From assembly GCA_023264755.1 (NCBI GenBank), contig JAHFVB010000033.1, positions 1 through 16,466 on the forward strand: a DNA stretch of 16,466 nt. The letters are read 5' to 3'. A program made the position numbers and the translations under genes. This stretch comes from Mycobacterium sp. (lineage in GTDB: Bacteria > Actinomycetota > Actinomycetes > Mycobacteriales > Mycobacteriaceae). The notes under the pieces were generated by a model that saw only the letters and a list, made by a program, of their open reading frames with translations, made no database searches and was not told the origin of the DNA. How positions within the stretch are numbered: position 1 is the first letter of the stretch; each line of letters opens with the position of its first letter. Below, one piece after another: positions 6,287 through 13,949 of this stretch.

Positions 6287-7720
6287 ATGCGCAATGGCTT
6301 CATCGCACGCCACCAGTTGTGGACCGACGCACAGCGCGACCGCGCCGACGCGATCGCCGCCCAAGCTCAGGAGCAGGGTTTACGCCAGCTCCGCATCGCG
6401 TGGAGCGACCAGCACGGCATCTTGCGCGGCAAGACCGTAGAGGTGGGGCACTTCCTGTCCACCATGCGGGAAGGGAAGGACTTCCAGACCGCGACGCTGA
6501 TCTTCGACACCACGAACAACCCGGTCGTCGCGCCCTTCGGGGCCTCCGCACTGGGCGACCCGCGGATGACCGGCCTACCCGACGGTGTCCTGGTGCCCGA
6601 CCCCATGACATTCAAGATCCTGCCCTGGCTCGACCGGACTGGTTGGATTCTGTGCGACCTCTACTACCAATCCGGTGAACGAGTCCCGTTCGACACCCGA
6701 GGCATCCTGCAGACCCAGGTGCAACGGCTGGCCGCCGACGGCTTCGAATACGTCGCGGGGATCGAGCTGGAGTGCTATATCACCCGGCTGGTCGACCCCA
6801 AGCTGAGCTTCGCCGACTCCGGCTACCCGCCGGCGCCGCCGGAGGTCATGGCCGTGTCACACGGATTCCAATACTTGACCGAGAACCGCGGCGACGAGAT
6901 GGACCCGATCCTAGGCCTGCTGCGCGACAATCTCGTTGAGCTCGGCTTCCCGCTGGCCACCGTCGAAGACGAATGGGGGCCAAGTCAAGTCGAATTCACC
7001 TTCGATCCGATGGTGGGAACCGATGCCGCCGACGCCGCCGTACTCATCCGCGGCACCATCAAGCAGCTGTGTCGTCGCAACGGCTATCACGCCACCTTCA
7101 TGGCCCGCCCGAGCTTCCCCAACGCCTTCTCCAGCGGCTGGCACCTACATCAGTCACTGAGCAGCCCCGACACGCCAAACGCATTCGCCGCGCAGGACGA
7201 CGCATTGCTTTCGCCCACCGGAATGCACTTCATGGGCGGGTTGCTCGAGCATGCCCTGTCGTGCTCGGTACTGACTACCCCGACCATCAACGGCTACAAG
7301 AGGTTCCGGCCGGACTCGTTTGCGCCCGACCGGGTCGCCTGGGCCGAGGAGAATCGCGGCGCGTTGATCCGCGTAGCCGGCAGCCGCGGCGATGCCACTA
7401 CCCACCTGGAGAATCGGATCGGGGAGCCTGCCGCCAATCCGTACCTCTACTTGGCTTCCCAGATCGTCAGCGGCCGTGACGGATTGCGGCACAAGACCGA
7501 TCCTGGCCCATCGGCTGACGAACCGTATCTGGCCGATGCGCCGAGCCTGCATGCGACACTGGAGTCGGCAGTGACCACCTTCGAGAGTAGTGAGCTGCTC
7601 AGAGTCGAATTCGGGTCTGCATTCGTCAACTACCTCAGCGCCATCAAACGTCACGAGGTGGCCCGGTTCAACGCCTACGTCACCGATTGGGAACAGCGCG
7701 AGTACTTCGAGGTCTACTGA
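6287..7720 (+). CDS. Glutamine-synthetase-family ligase, probable gamma-glutamyl amine/amide synthetase
   Basis: 477 residues with full GS architecture. The N-terminal beta-grasp part contains RIAWSDQHGILRGKTV (36-51). Catalytic-domain motifs are GIELECY (metal glutamates 160 and 162), EDEWGPSQVEF (227-237), SSGWHLHQSL (His 286 and 288), NGYKRFRPDSFAPDRVAW with NRGALIRV (335-363), and THLENRIGEPAANPYLYLA (372-390; E375 and R377). The adenylylated-tyrosine motif of housekeeping GlnA is absent, as in PuuA, IpuC, TdnQ/AtdA1 and the actinobacterial GlnA3/GlnA4 proteins, which ATP-dependently join glutamate to an amine. The conserved divalent-metal and ATP residues suggest an active enzyme; the amine is unknown. 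The start ATG 6287 has GGAGGA six bases upstream. The stop lies one base before the nitrilase GTG, implying co-translation with it. Confidence 0.88.
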   Translation: MRNGFIARHQLWTDAQRDRADAIAAQAQEQGLRQLRIAWSDQHGILRGKTVEVGHFLSTMREGKDFQTATLIFDTTNNPVVAPFGASALGDPRMTGLPDGVLVPDPMTFKILPWLDRTGWILCDLYYQSGERVPFDTRGILQTQVQRLAADGFEYVAGIELECYITRLVDPKLSFADSGYPPAPPEVMAVSHGFQYLTENRGDEMDPILGLLRDNLVELGFPLATVEDEWGPSQVEFTFDPMVGTDAADAAVLIRGTIKQLCRRNGYHATFMARPSFPNAFSSGWHLHQSLSSPDTPNAFAAQDDALLSPTGMHFMGGLLEHALSCSVLTTPTINGYKRFRPDSFAPDRVAWAEENRGALIRVAGSRGDATTHLENRIGEPAANPYLYLASQIVSGRDGLRHKTDPGPSADEPYLADAPSLHATLESAVTTFESSELLRVEFGSAFVNYLSAIKRHEVARFNAYVTDWEQREYFEVY

Positions 7721-7721
7721 C

Positions 7722-8744
7722 GTGGCCGACAACGACATCGCGGTCATCGCTCGCCACCGCATCGCCGACCCAGACCCAGCGTCGGTGATCACCATCGGGG
7801 CGGCGCAACTCGGCGGCCCCTGGCTGAATCCGGCTGCCCGCTTGGCTAAGGTCATCGCCTGCTGTGAGTCCGCAGCCGCGCAGGGCTGCGATCTGGTCGT
7901 GTTTCCCGAGGCTTACCTCAACGGCTATCCCTTCTGGCTGTCCCGCACTCAGGGTGCCCGGTTCAACGATCCGGCGCAGAAGGCGTGCTACGCCTACTAC
8001 CTCGATTCGGCGGTAGAGATATCTGGTCCCGAGATCGCCCAAATTGAGTCTTTGGCAAGCGATCTCGGCCTTGCGATTCTGCTCGGGTTGACTGAGCGCG
8101 GCGTCGGGAATGGTCGCGGGTCGACGTACTGCACGTTGGTGACCGTCGATCCCAAGGCGGGTCTGGTCGGCCATCATCGCAAACTGGTGCCCACCTACGA
8201 CGAACGGCTGGTCTGGGCCAACGGCGATGGCGCAGGCCTGCGCACCCACGCCCTGGGCCCGGCCCGCGTCGGCGCGCTCAACTGCTGGGAGAACTGGATG
8301 CCCTCCGCGCGCCAGGCGCTGTATGCCGGCGGTGAAGACCTACACGTCGGCATCTGGCCCGGCTCCACCGAGCTAACGACCGACATCACCCGATTCGTCG
8401 CGTTGGAGGGCCGGGTGTTCAGTGTGGCCGTGTCGGGTCTGCTGCACGTCGACGACATACCCGACGACTTCCCGCTCGCCGGCGAGCTACGTGCACATTC
8501 GGCAGCGACGTCGTTCAACGGCGGCTCGGCGGTGGCCGGCCCCGACGGTCGGTGGCTGATCCCCCCGGTACCCGACGCCGAGGGGCTCATCGTCGCCGAA
8601 CTCGACCTTCGCGAGGTCTCACGGGAACGCCTGACCTTCGACCCCACTGGGCATTACAGCCGCCCCGACGTGTTCGTCAACACAGTGCGTCGTGACCGTC
8701 GCAGCGCTGTCACGTTCCTCGACGACGCCGTCGTCACTCCTTAG
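7722..8744 (+). CDS. Nitrilase superfamily hydrolase, true-nitrilase (branch 1) type
   Basis: 340 residues. The Glu-Lys-Cys triad is intact: E63 in FPEAYLNGYPFW, K154 in HHRKLVPTYDERLVW (with the supporting E161) and C188 in NCWENWMP. The CWEN/MP pattern after the cysteine and the GYPFW loop after the glutamate are those of branch-1 nitrilases (nitrile to acid plus ammonia) rather than omega-amidases or carbamoylases, whose cysteine is usually followed by YD or a similar pair. Length matches bacterial nitrilases (about 310-370). Translation is set at GTG 7722, one base after the TGA of the ligase gene, with GAGG inside the preceding gene about ten bases upstream. Its substrate may be the ligase's amine, its gamma-glutamyl product or a separate nitrile. 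Cytoplasmic; forms helical oligomers in the family. Confidence 0.9.
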   Translation: MADNDIAVIARHRIADPDPASVITIGAAQLGGPWLNPAARLAKVIACCESAAAQGCDLVVFPEAYLNGYPFWLSRTQGARFNDPAQKACYAYYLDSAVEISGPEIAQIESLASDLGLAILLGLTERGVGNGRGSTYCTLVTVDPKAGLVGHHRKLVPTYDERLVWANGDGAGLRTHALGPARVGALNCWENWMPSARQALYAGGEDLHVGIWPGSTELTTDITRFVALEGRVFSVAVSGLLHVDDIPDDFPLAGELRAHSAATSFNGGSAVAGPDGRWLIPPVPDAEGLIVAELDLREVSRERLTFDPTGHYSRPDVFVNTVRRDRRSAVTFLDDAVVTP

Positions 8745-8782
8745 CTTCGCTCCAAACCACAACCGCTCGAAGGGAACTCGAC

Positions 8783-10312
8783 ATGGCCATCGAACCAACC
8801 ACTGTAGCGCCAGCACCGCCCGGGGAAGGCCGTCACGCCGCCCTGGCACCCGCCGCGATGGGCCTGGGCGGGGTGATCTTCATCTTGCTTGCCGGCGCTG
8901 CGCCGCTGTACGCCATGCTGTTCAACGTTCCGCTGACCGTGATGGGCGGCGGGTACGCCGGACCCGCGGCGTTCGTCGTCGCGACCGTTGCGCTGCTGGT
9001 CTTCTCGGTCGGTTACATCCGGATGGCGCAGCGAGTGCGCAGCGCCGGCGGCTTCTACAGCTTCGTCACCGCGGGCCTCGGCAAGGTCATGGGACTGGGC
9101 AGTGCGTACGTCATCAGTGTCTGCTACCTCGTGTTCTGCGCAGCGATCATCGGCCCGACGGCCTACTTCACCCACGGCAGCCTGCAGCACTGGTTCGACA
9201 TCGACGTGCCGGCCTGGCTGCTGCTCTTCGTCATCTTGGCGATCTCGTCGCTCCTGGCATATTTTCGCGTCGGTCTGACAGCGCGTGTGCTGAGCGTGCT
9301 CATGTGCCTGGAACTGCTGGGGTTGGCGGTCTTCGTCGTCGCGATACTGGCTCATGGCGGCGGCCCCGAGGGCCTGAGTTTGCGCCCGCTCAACCCGCTC
9401 GCGCTATTTGGAAACAGCGAAGCCGTATCGGTGTTCGGTGCGGCCGCAGTCGGAGTGGCGCTGTTCGGCGCGTTCTGGTCCTGGGTCGGATTCGAGATGG
9501 CTCCGAACTATGCCGAGGAAAGTCGCGATCCGGCACGGGTCGCACGGTTGGCCATGTACGGCAGCGTGATCGGGCTCGGGATCATCTACACGGTGGTGGC
9601 ATTCTGCTTCGTCAACGGCTGGGGCGTCACCGGCGTCGCCGAGGCGGTCAAGGCGCAGTTCGACGGCCAATACGATTCGGCGTTCTATCCGCTGACCGAC
9701 CACTTCGGCACGCTGGCCCTCACCGAGTACTTCCGGGTGCTGACCATCACCAGCGGCTTTGCGGCACAACTTGCCTTCTACAACACCGCGGCCCGCTACC
9801 TGTTCAGTCTCGGTCGCGAACGCGTCTTGCCGGGGTGGTTGGCCGGTACCCACCCTCGGCACGGCAGTCCGCACCGCGCGAGCCTGGTCGTTACGGTCGT
9901 GGTCGCGGCCTACATGCTGTGCTTCGTCCTCGCGGACAGCTCCGACGCCGCGGCCCTGACCAAGCTGGGCACCTGGAGTCCACTCCTGGGGGTGCTCGGG
10001 TTGCTGGCCATTCAGGCCCTGGTGTGTGTCGCCATCATCCGCTACTTCCGGGTCAAGGCACCCGAGGCGTTCAGCCCATGGGCGACCCTGATCGCGCCGG
10101 TCCTGGGCGCACTGGCGATGGTCGGCGCCGTCGTCGTCCTGCTGATCAACCGCACCACTCTCTCGGGTGCGGGGGACGCCATGTTCGTGCGGGCTCTGCC
10201 CTGGGTGATCGCCGGACTCTTCGTGATCGGCGTCGTGACCGCGACGGTGTTCCGGCAACGCGCACCGCAGCGCTACGCGGCCATCGGTTCCTTCACCAGC
10301 TTCCACGACTGA
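8783..10312 (+). CDS. APC-superfamily amino acid/amine permease
   Basis: 509 residues, about 12 predicted membrane helices. The N-terminus LAPAAMGLGGVIFILLAGAAPLYAMLF and RMAQRVRSAGGFYSFVTAGLG are the family's helix-1 and helix-3 regions. FGAFWSWVGFEMAPNYAEESRDPAR (about residues 230-255) is the helix-6 glutamate segment of amino-acid/polyamine/organocation carriers, followed by RYLFSLGRERVLPGWL. It should import an amino acid or amine with protons or sodium. The ATG at 8783 has GAAGGGA about eight bases upstream; the gap to the nitrilase stop is only 38 bp, so it is probably in the same transcript. Placement with a gamma-glutamyl ligase and a nitrilase makes an amine-containing or nitrile-containing substrate plausible; no residue reveals which. 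Confidence 0.9.
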   Translation: MAIEPTTVAPAPPGEGRHAALAPAAMGLGGVIFILLAGAAPLYAMLFNVPLTVMGGGYAGPAAFVVATVALLVFSVGYIRMAQRVRSAGGFYSFVTAGLGKVMGLGSAYVISVCYLVFCAAIIGPTAYFTHGSLQHWFDIDVPAWLLLFVILAISSLLAYFRVGLTARVLSVLMCLELLGLAVFVVAILAHGGGPEGLSLRPLNPLALFGNSEAVSVFGAAAVGVALFGAFWSWVGFEMAPNYAEESRDPARVARLAMYGSVIGLGIIYTVVAFCFVNGWGVTGVAEAVKAQFDGQYDSAFYPLTDHFGTLALTEYFRVLTITSGFAAQLAFYNTAARYLFSLGRERVLPGWLAGTHPRHGSPHRASLVVTVVVAAYMLCFVLADSSDAAALTKLGTWSPLLGVLGLLAIQALVCVAIIRYFRVKAPEAFSPWATLIAPVLGALAMVGAVVVLLINRTTLSGAGDAMFVRALPWVIAGLFVIGVVTATVFRQRAPQRYAAIGSFTSFHD

Positions 10313-10362
10313 ACCGAGCGCTGCCAATCGCCTGGCATGCCGTCGGCGGGAGTCATCAACGG

Positions 10363-10368
10363 TAATCT
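10363..10368 (+). promoter_or_regulatory. Possible -10 element before the GntR-family gene
   Basis: TAATCT fits the TANNNT pattern and lies 36 bp upstream of the ATG at 10405, with GTCATCA just before it (10352-10358). It could give the regulator its own promoter within the 92-bp gap after the permease gene. No convincing -35 element is seen. Confidence 0.3.
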
Positions 10369-10404
10369 GGGCGAAAGGATCGAATACCTCGCGACGGGAC
10401 GTAC

Positions 10405-11136
10405 ATGCCAAGCTCTGGTGCAAAACGCGCGTCGCTGCGCCCCGTGAGCCGCAAGCCCATCTACGAGCAGGTCAGCGATCAACTCCGGGAGTTCATCGAC
10501 GTCAACCAGCTGCAACCCGGCGACCGCCTGATGACCGAACGCGAGCTGGCTCAACAATTGTCGGTCGGTCGATCGTCGATCCGCGAGGCGGTCACCGCGC
10601 TGCGCGCGCAAGGCATCGTCGACGTGAGACACGGCGAGGGAATCTACCTGCTGCGCCGACCCGAGGACCTGATCTCCTCACTCGCCGCCGAGCTCATCGA
10701 AACCCATGCCGATCACCCCTACATCTGGGAGACCCGGCAGGCACTGGAAACCCAGTGCGCACGGATCGCGGCGTCGAGGGCCACTCAGCCCGACCTCGAC
10801 GAAATGGAGGCCGCCCTTGCGCACATGGCCACCGAGATCGCCGAGGGCAAGCCCGGTCTCGAAGGTGACAGGCGTTTCCATCTGGGTGTCGCCGTAGCCT
10901 CCCACAATCCCATCCTCATCGAACTGCTCAACGGCATTCGTGGGTCGTTGGACCGGACCTCGGAAACCTCGCTTACCCGCACCGGGCAACCCGAACGCTC
11001 CCTAGCAGACCACCGCGCCATCCTGTCCGCGATCGCGGCGGGCACGCCAACCGAGGCCGCCGACGAGATGTTGCGCCACCTGGTGAGCACTTGTGACGGC
11101 TTGTTGGAGGGTCGCCAGGGCCCCACCGACGGCTGA
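10405..11136 (+). CDS. GntR-family transcriptional regulator, FadR subfamily with FCD domain
   Basis: 243 residues. The winged helix at about 15-85 shows RKPIYEQVSDQLREFI, LQPGDRLMTERELAQQL and SVGRSSIREAVTALRAQGIV with the wing VRHGEGIYL. The helical FCD ligand domain follows (about 105-235), with the usual metal-site residues D155, H159, H203 and H225 in place. Such proteins are dimeric repressors that release DNA on binding a small carboxylate or amino metabolite. It is the last gene of the ligase-nitrilase-permease set, same strand, 92 bp after the permease, and is probably its local regulator acting at the dyads upstream of 6287. ATG 10405 has only a weak GGGA ribosome binding site. The stop codon is embedded in a terminator hairpin. 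Confidence 0.9.
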   Translation: MPSSGAKRASLRPVSRKPIYEQVSDQLREFIDVNQLQPGDRLMTERELAQQLSVGRSSIREAVTALRAQGIVDVRHGEGIYLLRRPEDLISSLAAELIETHADHPYIWETRQALETQCARIAASRATQPDLDEMEAALAHMATEIAEGKPGLEGDRRFHLGVAVASHNPILIELLNGIRGSLDRTSETSLTRTGQPERSLADHRAILSAIAAGTPTEAADEMLRHLVSTCDGLLEGRQGPTDG

Positions 11137-11158
11137 TTCGAGCCGTCGCGCCGTTTTT
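11127..11158 (+). terminator. Intrinsic terminator of the ligase-nitrilase-permease-GntR cluster
   Basis: CGACGGCT (11127-11134) and AGCCGTCG (11141-11148) form a perfect 8-bp stem with the six-base loop GATTCG, followed after five bases by TTTTT (11154-11158). The TGA stop of the GntR gene (11134-11136) lies at the top of the ascending arm and in the loop, so the last codons of the gene form part of the hairpin. Confidence 0.75.
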
Positions 11159-11206
11159 CGACCCGCCGTTCCGCATTAGCGATCCTGAGCACGGCGGCGG
11201 GCCGGT

Positions 11207-11212
11207 TAGTAT
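11207..11212 (+). promoter_or_regulatory. -10 element of a leaderless promoter for lysG
   Basis: TAGTAT matches TANNNT and ends seven bases before GTG 11220. There is no ribosome binding site in front of that GTG, which is the only start in frame that gives the LysG N-terminus. Transcription would begin at or beside the start codon. Confidence 0.6.
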
Positions 11213-11219
11213 TGCTCAT

Positions 11220-12149
11220 GTGCACGAACCTCGGCTCGGTGCGGACCAACTGGCCGCCTTCGCCGCCGTCATCGAGCAAGGCAGCTTCGATGCGGCGGCG
11301 GCCACGTTGAACGTCACGCCTTCGGCGATCAGCCAGCGCATCAAGGCGCTAGAGCAGCGCGTCGGTCAGGTGCTGGTCATCCGGGAAAAGCCTTGCCGAG
11401 CAACGACTGCGGGCATCCCGCTGCTGCGGCTCGCGGCTCAGACTGCGCTGCTGGAATCCGAGGCTCTGGCCGAGACCCGCGGCGTCGGCGGACCGCAATG
11501 GAACCGGGTCGCGATGGCGGTCAACGCCGACTCGATGTCGACGTGGTTCACCGCAGTGCTCGGGCGGTTGCCGGACGTGTTGTTCGACGTGCGGATCGAG
11601 GATCAGGACCACTCGGCCGGATTGTTGCGGGAGGGCACCGTGATGGGCGCGGTGACGACCGAGCGCACACCGGTGCCCGGATGCCGGGTGGATGCACTCG
11701 GGGTGATGCGTTACGTACCGGTGGCCAGCCCGGCCTATGCCGCGCGGTGGTCCGGAGGATTCACCGCCGAGTCGGTGGCAACCGCTCCGTCGCTGGCCTG
11801 GAATCGCGACGATGCGCTGCAGGACATGTTGGTGCGCAACGCATTCAAACGCGACATCGCACGGCCCGTCCACTACGTGCCGACCGCGGAGGGGTTCGGC
11901 GCGGCCGTCCGGGCCGGCCTGGGCTGGGGCATGTATCCCGAACAGTTGGCCGACGCGGGCATCGCCGACGGCACCTTCGTCCGCATCTCGAGTCGGCACC
12001 TGGACGTGCCGCTGTACTGGCAGTGCTGGAAGTTGGACAGTCCTACGGTGCGTCGCGTTACCGACGCGGTCCGGTCGGCGAGCGCCGAGCTACTCGAATA
12101 TCGCCGGGGACCGGGTCACAAGTCGACGACGACGGCCTCGAGCGGTTGA
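11220..12149 (+). CDS. lysG: LysR-family regulator LysG (ArgP-type)
   Basis: 309 residues. The N-terminal winged HTH (about 8-62) carries DQLAAFAAVIEQGSFDAAAA, NVTPSAISQRIKALEQRVGQ and VLVIREKPCRATTAG. The effector domain includes the family's AVNADSMSTWF, DVRIEDQDHSAGLLREG, GAVTTERTPVPGCR and PSLAWNRDD; this matches M. tuberculosis LysG (about 303 residues) closely as I remember it. LysG senses lysine, arginine or histidine and normally activates a divergently transcribed lysE exporter. Here the gene upstream is a GntR regulator on the same strand, so no lysE adjoins it. The start is GTG 11220; an ATG at 11218 is out of frame. The last 34 bases overlap the convergent MOSC-fusion gene. Confidence 0.9.
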   Translation: MHEPRLGADQLAAFAAVIEQGSFDAAAATLNVTPSAISQRIKALEQRVGQVLVIREKPCRATTAGIPLLRLAAQTALLESEALAETRGVGGPQWNRVAMAVNADSMSTWFTAVLGRLPDVLFDVRIEDQDHSAGLLREGTVMGAVTTERTPVPGCRVDALGVMRYVPVASPAYAARWSGGFTAESVATAPSLAWNRDDALQDMLVRNAFKRDIARPVHYVPTAEGFGAAVRAGLGWGMYPEQLADAGIADGTFVRISSRHLDVPLYWQCWKLDSPTVRRVTDAVRSASAELLEYRRGPGHKSTTTASSG

Positions 12150-13885
12150 GCGCAGCAGATCAAGACGTTGCCCGCCGCGGGTGGATCCAGTGGTTCGGGG
12201 TCGTAGCGCACCGACCCCGACAGCAGGGCGGTCTCGCAGTTGTGGCACACCCCGGTCCGACACGACCACCGAGCGGGGACGTCGCAGGACTCGGCGAACT
12301 CCAGCAGGCTGGCCGACGGCGGACCCCATGGCGCCGAGATGCCGCTGCGGGCGAAGGCGACTTCGGGCCCGGTGCCGCGGGGACCGGTTGGTAGATGCGG
12401 CGGCACCGTGGTCGCGGCTATCCCGGGCGTGAGCGCGGCTGCGGCGCCGAACAATTCGGTGTGTATCCGAGCCGGATCCAGGCCGTGGCCGGTGAGTGCG
12501 GCACTCAGGTCGTCCATGAACGCGGCTGGGCCACACAGATATGCGTCGGCGTCGTGGGGTAGCTCGAGCCCGGCCAGCGTCGTCTCGGAGAGCCGGCCGG
12601 CTGCCGCGTGCTCTGCGTCGTGTAGATCGACGGCCGCCGGGTGGCTGTAGAACACGCGGGACCTGCTGTGGGGCAACTGATTCAGCAGCGCGTGAACTTC
12701 TGCGGCGAAGGCCAATTCGGCACCGTCGCGAGCTCCGTGCAGCCACCAGACCGAACGTGGCGTGCCCGCCGCCACCAGCGCCTGCAGCATCGAGAGCACT
12801 GGGGTGACGCCGACGCCGGCGGACAGCAGCAGCACCGGGCCGTCGCCGTCGGTGAGGAAGAACGTGCCCCGCGGCGCGGCCACGTCCAGCAGGTCGCCGA
12901 CCCCGACGTGGGTGTGGATGCGTCCGCTGGCCACGCCATGGGGTTCCCGTTTGACGCCGATCCGGTACTCGGCCGATCCCGGCCGATTGCACAACGAGTA
13001 GTTGCGGATCACCGCCGCGCCACCCGGTTCGGCGGGTAAACGGAGTGCGATCGACTGTCCGGGAAGCCATTTCGGAAGTGCCTCACCGTCGGGCGATCCG
13101 AGGGTGAGGGAACGGATGTGCGCGCTTTCGTCGTGAACGGCCGTGACGCGCAGTTGGCGGAAACCAGGCCACGCCGGAGGTGGGCTACTGGCGGCCGCCG
13201 TCAGACCCACGTTGCCCGTCGTGGTCGAGCCGGACCCGCCCTGTTCGGCCAGGCTCTGCAGCGAGCCCTTCCACCCGGGGCTCAATGCGGGGATGCGCAG
13301 CGCGCGTTCGAGGGCGTCGCGGGGATGGCCGGGCAGGTAGAGCAGCGCGTCCAGTTCGGCCACCGTCACCCGTTCCGGGCCGGCACTGAGCTTGACGATC
13401 TCCTGGCCGGCTTCGAGCTCACCCTCGGTGATCACCCGGCAGTAGAACCCGGGCCGGCGGTGCGACACCAACAACGCCGCCATCCGCGGTTCGCCGATGC
13501 GCATACCGGCCCGGTAGCAGGTCACGCGCGGCTGGGTGACCTCGAGGACCGCCTCACCGATTCGGTAGCGGTCGCCGATGCACACCTCGTCGTCGGGCAA
13601 CCCGTCGACGGTCAGGTTCTCGCCGAGCAGCCCGGGGGTCAGGTCCGACCGGCCGAACTCCTTGGCCCAGTGGCGATACGAGTCGAGTTGATAGACCAGT
13701 ACGGCGCGGTACTCCCCGCCATGACCGGCGAGGTCGCCCTGGCCGTCACCGTCGATGTTGAGCCGCCGGACCATGCGGGGACCGACCACCGGCGTCTTCC
13801 ACGCCCCGGTGTAAACGGTCCTGTTGTTCCACGACACGTCCTTGGGTAGTCCGACGTTCACCGACGTCAGCGTCGCTACGCGCAC
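12116..13885 (-). CDS. MOSC domain - FAD/NAD(P)H reductase - 2Fe-2S ferredoxin fusion protein
   Basis: 589 residues in three modules. Residues 1-215 are a YiiM-like MOSC domain: WKTPVVGPR, NIDGDGQGDLAGHGGEYRAV, GLLGENLTVDGL and the molybdenum-ligand cysteine C123 in TQPRVTCYRAG, followed by a YiiM-type helical tail (170-212). After a Gly/Ser/Thr/Ala linker (215-240) comes a flavin reductase: RNYSL (294-298) for FAD, GVGVTP (357-362) and CGP (451-453) for the nicotinamide side. Residues 505-589 are a plant-type ferredoxin with C542, C547, C550 and C577 or C578. By analogy with YiiM, YcbX and mARC it should reduce N-hydroxylated compounds such as hydroxylaminopurines with the molybdenum cofactor, with its own electron chain from NAD(P)H. 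The GTG start at 13885 has GGAGG four bases upstream. Confidence 0.9.
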   Translation of the reverse strand: MRVATLTSVNVGLPKDVSWNNRTVYTGAWKTPVVGPRMVRRLNIDGDGQGDLAGHGGEYRAVLVYQLDSYRHWAKEFGRSDLTPGLLGENLTVDGLPDDEVCIGDRYRIGEAVLEVTQPRVTCYRAGMRIGEPRMAALLVSHRRPGFYCRVITEGELEAGQEIVKLSAGPERVTVAELDALLYLPGHPRDALERALRIPALSPGWKGSLQSLAEQGGSGSTTTGNVGLTAAASSPPPAWPGFRQLRVTAVHDESAHIRSLTLGSPDGEALPKWLPGQSIALRLPAEPGGAAVIRNYSLCNRPGSAEYRIGVKREPHGVASGRIHTHVGVGDLLDVAAPRGTFFLTDGDGPVLLLSAGVGVTPVLSMLQALVAAGTPRSVWWLHGARDGAELAFAAEVHALLNQLPHSRSRVFYSHPAAVDLHDAEHAAAGRLSETTLAGLELPHDADAYLCGPAAFMDDLSAALTGHGLDPARIHTELFGAAAALTPGIAATTVPPHLPTGPRGTGPEVAFARSGISAPWGPPSASLLEFAESCDVPARWSCRTGVCHNCETALLSGSVRYDPEPLDPPAAGNVLICCAQPLEAVVVDL

Positions 13886-13949
13886 CGCTCCTCCAATCGA
13901 CGATTCACCGCCCGACCTCGAGTCTCCCGCGCGGTGGCATCCTGGGCGA

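Noticed and set aside
8745..8782. CTTCG/CGAAG pair as a terminator between nitrilase and permease genes
   Set aside because: Only five base pairs with a 17-base loop and no T-run; the short gap and strong permease ribosome binding site favour read-through.
10352..10358. GTCATCA shared with the operator tract as proof of a common regulator
   Set aside because: The longer GTCATCAG form also occurs within the permease and aminotransferase coding regions, so the match alone is not significant.
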